DNA of 64,000 nt, taken from NCBI RefSeq assembly GCF_000157895.3, contig NC_022663.1, forward strand, positions 2,728,001 to 2,792,000, read 5' to 3'. Every line of letters starts with the position of its first letter. The first letter of the stretch is position 1. Both the position numbers and the translations under genes were made by a program. Of the stretch, positions 56,541-64,000 are shown piece after piece. Source of the stretch: Mycobacterium kansasii ATCC 12478 (lineage in GTDB: Bacteria; Actinomycetota; Actinomycetes; Mycobacteriales; Mycobacteriaceae). The notes under the pieces were generated by a model. The model made no database searches. It was not told where the DNA came from and worked only from the letters and a program-made list of their open reading frames with translations.

Positions 56541-57758
56541 TCACCCAAGCTCCTGGCCGATGGTGGCCACCAGGGCGTCGACTGCGAACTTGGGTTTGAC
56601 GTTGATCGCCAGCGCTTCGCGGCAGGCCAACACGGCCTCGATGCAACGCAACAGCCGATCGGGTGTGGCATGCGCGGCCAGCGCCGCGGCCCGGTCGGCC
56701 ATGTCCGGGTGATTGGCAGCTACCGTGGCCGCATTCGCCGACACCAGCAACGCATCCCTGAAATAGCCCGCCAGGTCGATCAGCGCCCGGTCCAGCGCAT
56801 CCCGCGAGGCGCGGGTGTGACGGGATTTCTGGCGTCGTTCCAGCTCTTTGATGGCGCCCGTGGCGCCGCGCATCGCCCCGGCGGTCCCCTTACCCGTGCC
56901 GCCCGCCCCCAGCGCCGTGCGCAGCTCCTCCGTCTCGGCCTCGGCCCGGTCCGCGGTCAGCACCAGCGCTTCGGCCTCGGCGGCGGCGACCAACTCCTCG
57001 GCAGCGGCGTAGGCGCGCGACGGCGTCACGGCGTCGCGCGCCAGCCCCAGCGCCCGCTCCCGTCGCTGCCGGGCCTCCGGGTCGGTGGCCAGCCGCCGGG
57101 CCCGTCCCACATGACCGCCGCTGACCGACGCCGCCCAGGCCGCGGTGTCGGTGTCCAGACCGTCGCTGTCGGCCAGCACCTGGGCGATCGCCGCGGTCGA
57201 GGGCGTCACCAGCGCGACATGCCGACACCGGGATCGCAGCGTGACCGCGATGTCTTCGGGGTCCACCGAGGGCGCGCACAGCAGGAAGACCGTCGATGCC
57301 GGTGGCTCCTCGACCACCTTGAGTAGCGCGTTGGCGGCACCTTCGGTAAGCCGATCGGCATCCTCGATCAGCACGATCTGGCGGTGTCCGGTGGTCGGCT
57401 TCCGGGACGCGATCTGCACAATGGCCCGCATCTCGTCGACGCCGATGGACAGGCCCTCGGGAATGACACGTCGGACGTCGGCGTGGGTGCCGGCCATCGT
57501 CGTCGTGCAGGCCCGGCAGCGTCCGCATCCGGGATCCCCGTCCTCGGGATCGGCGGTGCACTGCAGCGCCGCGGCGAAGCACAGGGCCGCCACCGAGCGG
57601 CCAGAACCCGGCGGACCGGTGATCAGCCATGCGTGTGTCATAGTTCCGTCGCCGGGGCCGCTGTGACTGTTGTCACCACGAGCCGACCTGGCGGCGGCGG
57701 TCAGCTCGTTTTTCACCGCGTCCTGGCCTACCAGCCGCGTAAACACCCCGGACATCAT
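56541..57758 (-). CDS. holB: DNA polymerase III subunit delta' (Rv3644c-like)
   Basis: 405 residues. AAA+ clamp-loader fold with a Walker-A-like GPPGSGRS (about 48-55), with Arg where active ATPases have Lys, as expected for a non-hydrolysing delta'. Zinc-binding Cys cluster GCGRCRAC follows at about 78-85. IEDADRLTEGAANALLKVVEEPP (about 130-150) is the conserved sensor region. It helps load the sliding clamp. ATG 57758 or 57755. The gene transcribes towards tRNA-Thr and diverges from the cyclase. Confidence 0.95.
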   Translation of the reverse strand: MMSGVFTRLVGQDAVKNELTAAARSARGDNSHSGPGDGTMTHAWLITGPPGSGRSVAALCFAAALQCTADPEDGDPGCGRCRACTTTMAGTHADVRRVIPEGLSIGVDEMRAIVQIASRKPTTGHRQIVLIEDADRLTEGAANALLKVVEEPPASTVFLLCAPSVDPEDIAVTLRSRCRHVALVTPSTAAIAQVLADSDGLDTDTAAWAASVSGGHVGRARRLATDPEARQRRERALGLARDAVTPSRAYAAAEELVAAAEAEALVLTADRAEAETEELRTALGAGGTGKGTAGAMRGATGAIKELERRQKSRHTRASRDALDRALIDLAGYFRDALLVSANAATVAANHPDMADRAAALAAHATPDRLLRCIEAVLACREALAINVKPKFAVDALVATIGQELG

Positions 57759-57879
57759 TGGTGCACATTATTAGTCCCGGATTGGTCCGCGCCGACAGAG
57801 ACCGATTGGCCGCCGTTTCGCGACCATCCCGTTACCTTTCTGCGCTTCGGCCGGTCAGCGACCACGTGCCGGGACCGCC

Positions 57880-59511
57880 GTGAGTTTCCGGCCAGTCACC
57901 ACCGCCGGATACGGTGGGCTCGTGGCTACCGTGGCAGCATTGCCCGGGCGGATTAGCGCGTTCGCCCGGTGGGTGGTGCGCACCCCGTGGCCGGTGTTTT
58001 CGCTGAGCATGCTGCAGTCCGACATCATCGGGGCGCTGTTCGTCCTCGGCTTCCTCCGCTACGGCCTGCCGCCCGGTGACCGGATCCAGCTGCAGGACCT
58101 GCCGCGCCTCAACCTGGTCATCTTCGTACTTTCGGCGCATGTCGTGTTTTTCGCCGGGGTCGCGGCGAACTTCAAACTGCTGGTACCGGTTTTCCGATGG
58201 CAGCGCCGCGACAACCTTCTCGCCGAGGCTGATCCGGCCGCCACCGAGCTGGCCCGCAGGCGCGTATTACGGATGCCCTTCTACCGGACCGTGGTCAGCC
58301 TCGTGGTGTGGGCCATCGGAAGTGCGGTCTTCATCGTCGCCAGCTGGTCGGTGGCCCGCTACGCCGCGCCCGTCGTCGCGGTCGCCACGGCCCTGGGGGC
58401 CACCGCGACCGCGATCATCGGCTACCTGCAGTCCGAGCGGGTCCTGCGGCCCGTCGCGGTGGCCGCGCTGCGCAGCGGCGTGCCGGAAAACCTGCGGACA
58501 CCCGGCGTCATCCTGCGCTTGATGCTGGCCTGGGTGCTGTCCACCGCGGTGCCGCTGCTGGCGATCGTGCTGGCGGTGGTCTCCGACAAGATAGCGTTGC
58601 TGCACACCGCACCGGAGAAGCTGTTCGATCCCATCCTGTTGCTGGCGTTGGCGGCGCTGGGCATCGGGTTCGTCAGCACCCTGCTGGTGGCCATGTCGAT
58701 CGCCGATCCGCTGCGCCAGCTGCGCTGGGCCCTCTCCGAGGTACAGCGCGGCAACTACAACGCCCACATGCAGATCTATGACGCCAGCGAGCTGGGCTTG
58801 CTGCAGGCCGGCTTCAACGACATGGTCCGGGACCTGTCCGAGCGGCAGCGGCTGCGTGACCTGTTCGGTCGCTATGTCGGCGAAGACGTGGCCCGCCGCG
58901 CCATCGAGCGCGGCACCGAGTTGGGCGGTCAGGAACGCGACGTGGCGGTGTTGTTCGTGGACCTGGTGGGCTCCACCCAGCTGGCGGCCACGCGACCTCC
59001 AGCCGAGGTGGTCCACCTGCTCAACGAGTTCTTCCGGGTGGTGGTCGATACCGTCGGCCGGCACGGCGGGTTCGTCAACAAATTCCAGGGCGATGCCGCG
59101 CTGGCGATCTTCGGCGCACCGATCGAACACCCCGACGGTGCCGGTGCCGCGTTATGCGCCGCTCGGGAACTACACGACGCACTCATCCCGGTGCTGGGAT
59201 CGGCCGAGTTCGGAATCGGGGTGTCGGCCGGACGGGCCATCGCCGGCCACATCGGCGCGCAAGCGCGCTTTGAGTACACCGTGATCGGCGACCCGGTCAA
59301 CGAGGCCGCGCGGCTCACCGAACTGGCCAAGCTCGAAGCCGGCCACGTGCTGGCGTCTGCCATCGCGGTCAGCGGCGCGCTCGATGCCGAGGCGTTGTGC
59401 TGGGATGTCGCCGAAGTCGTCGAGTTGCGGGGGCGCGCCGCACCCACCCAGCTGGCCCGGCCGCTGAATCTTGCTGCGCCTGAAGAGGTTTCCAGCGAGA
59501 TGGGCAGCTGA
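57880..59511 (+). CDS. membrane adenylyl cyclase with HAMP domain (Rv3645-like)
   Basis: 543 residues. Six transmembrane helices (three pairs, about 45-62, 75-97, 140-160, 163-185, 215-240 and 253-275), a HAMP domain (about 277-330) and a class III cyclase domain. Metal residues Asp361 (FVDLVGST) and Asp405 (FQGDAAL), substrate Lys401 (NKFQGD) and the transition-state NEAAR are all there, so activity is likely. It makes cAMP; the mycobacterial relative has been linked to fatty-acid responses. GTG 57880 is the longest start; a later GTG (MATVAAL) would cut about 14 residues. Confidence 0.95.
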   Translation: MSFRPVTTAGYGGLVATVAALPGRISAFARWVVRTPWPVFSLSMLQSDIIGALFVLGFLRYGLPPGDRIQLQDLPRLNLVIFVLSAHVVFFAGVAANFKLLVPVFRWQRRDNLLAEADPAATELARRRVLRMPFYRTVVSLVVWAIGSAVFIVASWSVARYAAPVVAVATALGATATAIIGYLQSERVLRPVAVAALRSGVPENLRTPGVILRLMLAWVLSTAVPLLAIVLAVVSDKIALLHTAPEKLFDPILLLALAALGIGFVSTLLVAMSIADPLRQLRWALSEVQRGNYNAHMQIYDASELGLLQAGFNDMVRDLSERQRLRDLFGRYVGEDVARRAIERGTELGGQERDVAVLFVDLVGSTQLAATRPPAEVVHLLNEFFRVVVDTVGRHGGFVNKFQGDAALAIFGAPIEHPDGAGAALCAARELHDALIPVLGSAEFGIGVSAGRAIAGHIGAQARFEYTVIGDPVNEAARLTELAKLEAGHVLASAIAVSGALDAEALCWDVAEVVELRGRAAPTQLARPLNLAAPEEVSSEMGS

Positions 59512-59542
59512 AGCCCTCGATTCGACAGGCTGGCGAATCCGG

Positions 59543-62338
<2,796 letters not shown>

Positions 62339-62532
62339 CTGCGCTTACACTCCATCTCTGATCCTGGCTCCCCGCGGAACCGCCTCCGGTAGGAAGAGTG
62401 CCAGACCGGCACTGAATCTCAGGTGAAATTCCGGTACGCCGCCGTCCCCTCGCCCGTGGGCACCTGACAATTTCGCACCCTTGGGCGCGCCTGCGCAAAC
62501 CGGCTACCCGAGAGACCCACGCCGGCGGGCTC

Positions 62533-63111
62533 TCAGACCCGTGGCCACTGAGCCAACGCATCGGGGCTGTCCGGAGGTTCCCCCACGTTCTCTACCAGGC
62601 GCGATAGCCTGCGCCGGCCGCTGATCCGCAACGCCGGCCGGGCGCCTCGGGTGCCGATCAGGGTAGGCGCGATGCCGACCCGCATCAGCGCCGACGCCAG
62701 CGGCGAATAGGTGTCGGGAGCGTGCGGATCGAGGCCCAGCAAATAGCGGTCGGCTTCCGGGCTGCCGGCCGCCAGCGTCCACGTCCGCAGCTCCCGCGGT
62801 CCGGGCAGCCATCGCGGGGGCACCGTCTTGACCGCACCGCGGGTCCAGGCGGCCGCGATCGGACGCAGCGTCGGATCCGCGGCGGTGCGCACCAGGGGGG
62901 TGTCCTCGTCGGTACGGGCGATTTCAGCAACTAGGCCGGCGTCGCGCATCATTTCGGCGAGAGCGACGGCTCGCCACAGTTCGCTCACGACCACCGACAG
63001 CCGGGCACCCGTGCCGACTATGACGATCTGGCCCGAGGCCGCCAGCACTCCGGAAAGATCGTCCACCGCGGGCGGCACGGACTCCGCGGCGAAGAAGGAA
63101 AGCTGGCTCAC
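62533..63111 (-). CDS. conserved actinobacterial protein (Rv3647c-like)
   Basis: 192 residues from GTG 63111 (MSQLSFFAAESVPP), the length I recall for M. tuberculosis Rv3647c. The frame is open to 63495, but the upstream part covers the cspA terminator and reads as low-complexity, so it is rejected. It is soluble, with a Val/Ile-rich beta region near 29-45 and a long Arg/Leu-rich C-terminal part. No domain recognised and no function known; its place between topA and cspA is conserved. Confidence 0.9.
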   Translation of the reverse strand: MSQLSFFAAESVPPAVDDLSGVLAASGQIVIVGTGARLSVVVSELWRAVALAEMMRDAGLVAEIARTDEDTPLVRTAADPTLRPIAAAWTRGAVKTVPPRWLPGPRELRTWTLAAGSPEADRYLLGLDPHAPDTYSPLASALMRVGIAPTLIGTRGARPALRISGRRRLSRLVENVGEPPDSPDALAQWPRV

Positions 63112-63292
63112 GCCACCGACAGTAGGCCAGCGAGTCGATTCGTGGCTGCTGCGCATCCGGCGCGGCGGCCGGGTGCAGCGCCGCTCGGCCCCGGCCGAGC
63201 TCGCCGAGCAGACACAGCAGCCCCCAATTTCGGCCCTGGGTTCTGGGGAAGCTTCTCCGCTTGCTGGCGCGACCTGGTTGCATCTGAGGTAA

Positions 63293-63339
63293 CGAAACCC
63301 CCCGGCCCGACCCGCTGTGCGGGCTGCGCCGGGGGGTTC
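63293..63339 (-). terminator. intrinsic terminator after cspA
   Basis: Minus strand: AACCCCCCGGC and GCCGGGGGGTT arms around a loop that holds a second short hairpin; followed by TCG. It begins about 16 bases after the cspA stop and separates cspA from the next gene. Confidence 0.75.
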
Positions 63340-63355
63340 GTCAGAACCGCTCGGA

Positions 63356-63559
63356 TCAGAGGGAGCGGACTCCGGTGGCCTGGGGGCCCTTAGGGCTGTG
63401 GCCGATTTCGAACTCGACCTTCTGGTTCTCTTCGAGGGTGCGGAAGCCCGAACCCTGGATCTCCGTGTAGTGGACAAACACATCCGCGGAACCATCTTCG
63501 GGGGCGATGAAGCCGAACCCCTTCTCCGCGTTGAACCACTTCACAGTTCCCTGTGGCAT
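63356..63559 (-). CDS. cspA: cold shock protein CspA
   Basis: 67 residues, cold-shock domain. RNA-binding motifs KGFGFI (RNP1, about 13-18) and VFVHY (RNP2, about 27-31); it starts MPQGTVKWFNAEKG. It binds single-stranded RNA and DNA. ATG 63559 has GAAAGGAAAG upstream; the 63 further codons of the frame are the untranslated leader, which is long, as is usual for csp genes. Confidence 0.97.
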   Translation of the reverse strand: MPQGTVKWFNAEKGFGFIAPEDGSADVFVHYTEIQGSGFRTLEENQKVEFEIGHSPKGPQATGVRSL

Positions 63560-63808
63560 TTCTCGATCTTTCCTTTTCTTCTGGGTGCGGTGCACCGCCT
63601 CTCGGTGCCCCGGGCCAAGCTGCGACCGCCATACCTCGCTGAGTCGCCGGAACTTAACCCGACCGATAACCTCGCAGGAACCGCGGCCGCAACGTCGATC
63701 CTGCGAAAGTTTGACACGAACACAGAAGCTGCGACCGCAATCAGTCAATCATGTTCGGCGCGTCGGCGACAGACTTGTGTCGTGGACGAGTTCTCGAAGG
63801 GTGCGTAA

Positions 63809-64000
63809 ATGCCGAGTTTCGGCAGCGAGCTGCTTGCCGCCGCGCTCGCCGGTACGCCGTCCGGCGAGTCTCCGCTGCGCCATGTCGCCGAGCTGCCGCC
63901 GCGGCCTGGCCGACCAACCGGTTGGCCGGAATGGGCCGCTGCCAACGTGGTTCGCGCGTTCGTCGAGCGCGGCATCACCGTGCCGTGGTCGCACCAGCTC
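63809..64000 (+). CDS. DEAD/DEAH-box helicase (Rv3649-like), start only
   Basis: The first 64 codons run off the right edge: MPSFGSELLAAALAGTPSGE, then PRPGRPTGWPEWA and ERGITVPWSHQL, which would lead to a Q-motif-like region. It diverges from cspA with about 250 bp between starts. The gene order fits Rv3649 of M. tuberculosis as I recall it; the helicase core is outside the window. Confidence 0.8.
   Translation, partial: MPSFGSELLAAALAGTPSGESPLRHVAELPPRPGRPTGWPEWAAANVVRAFVERGITVPWSHQL

Overview
The window is chromosomal DNA from a slow-growing Mycobacterium related to, but different from, M. tuberculosis. The support is high GC, PE, PPE, PE_PGRS and ESAT-6-like genes, MhuD, Lsr2, ClpC1, and a gene order that follows my recollection of M. 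tuberculosis Rv3591c to Rv3649 with insertions and gaps. All comparisons with M. tuberculosis are from memory, not from a search.

Left part (1-8 kb): a cut-off alpha/beta hydrolase diverges from the heme-degrading monooxygenase mhuD and the lipoprotein lpqF. A minus-strand cobalt uptake operon follows (cbtB, cbtA, histidine phosphatase), headed by a recognisable cobalamin riboswitch. Two nearly identical PE_PGRS genes in tandem come next.

Housekeeping block (8-23 kb, minus strand): clpC1, lsr2, lysS, coaX, panD, panC, a Rossmann/DUF2520 protein, a coiled-coil membrane protein, a DUF3180 protein, folK, folB, folP1, folE and ftsH. Most neighbours from coaX to folE overlap by a few bases or are tightly spaced, so pantothenate/CoA and folate synthesis look co-transcribed. 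Upstream of ftsH lies an array of seven palindromic 55/66-bp repeats. As I recall it, M. tuberculosis has Rv3611-Rv3616c, including espACD, between ftsH and ephA; those genes are not here.

Accessory block (23-37 kb): ephA, a luciferase-like monooxygenase and a zinc alcohol dehydrogenase form a three-gene operon. A PE-PPE-esxW-esxV operon faces it; its PE protein carries a proline-rich linker and a Gly/Tyr/His-rich tail. A small putative HTH protein, a LipJ-like hydrolase-adenylyl cyclase fusion, a PE32/PPE65-type pair and a third PE/PPE pair on the opposite strand follow. The M. tuberculosis-type PE32-PPE65-esxW-esxV locus appears to have been expanded here.

Right part (37-64 kb): lpqG, hpt, tilS with a striking in-frame 18-bp repeat, a zincin, a DD-carboxypeptidase, ppa, a DUF475/TerC membrane protein and a solo PPE. 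These are followed by a flippase-like protein with a probable 5' frameshift, the polyprenyl-phosphate-GalNAc synthase ppgS and its partner, a large SARP/AfsR-type regulator, a frameshifted PE_PGRS gene, galE1, a large membrane protein and a CDGP-type secreted protein. The end holds tRNA-Thr(CGT), DNA polymerase III delta', an Rv3645-like adenylyl cyclase, topA, an Rv3647c-like protein, cspA and the start of a helicase.

The strongest points for a second look are the riboswitch-controlled Cbt operon, the PE protein with the Gly/Tyr/His tail, the tilS repeat, the palindromic repeat array, the three DnaA-box-like sites before ppa, and two one-base deficits in G5 runs.
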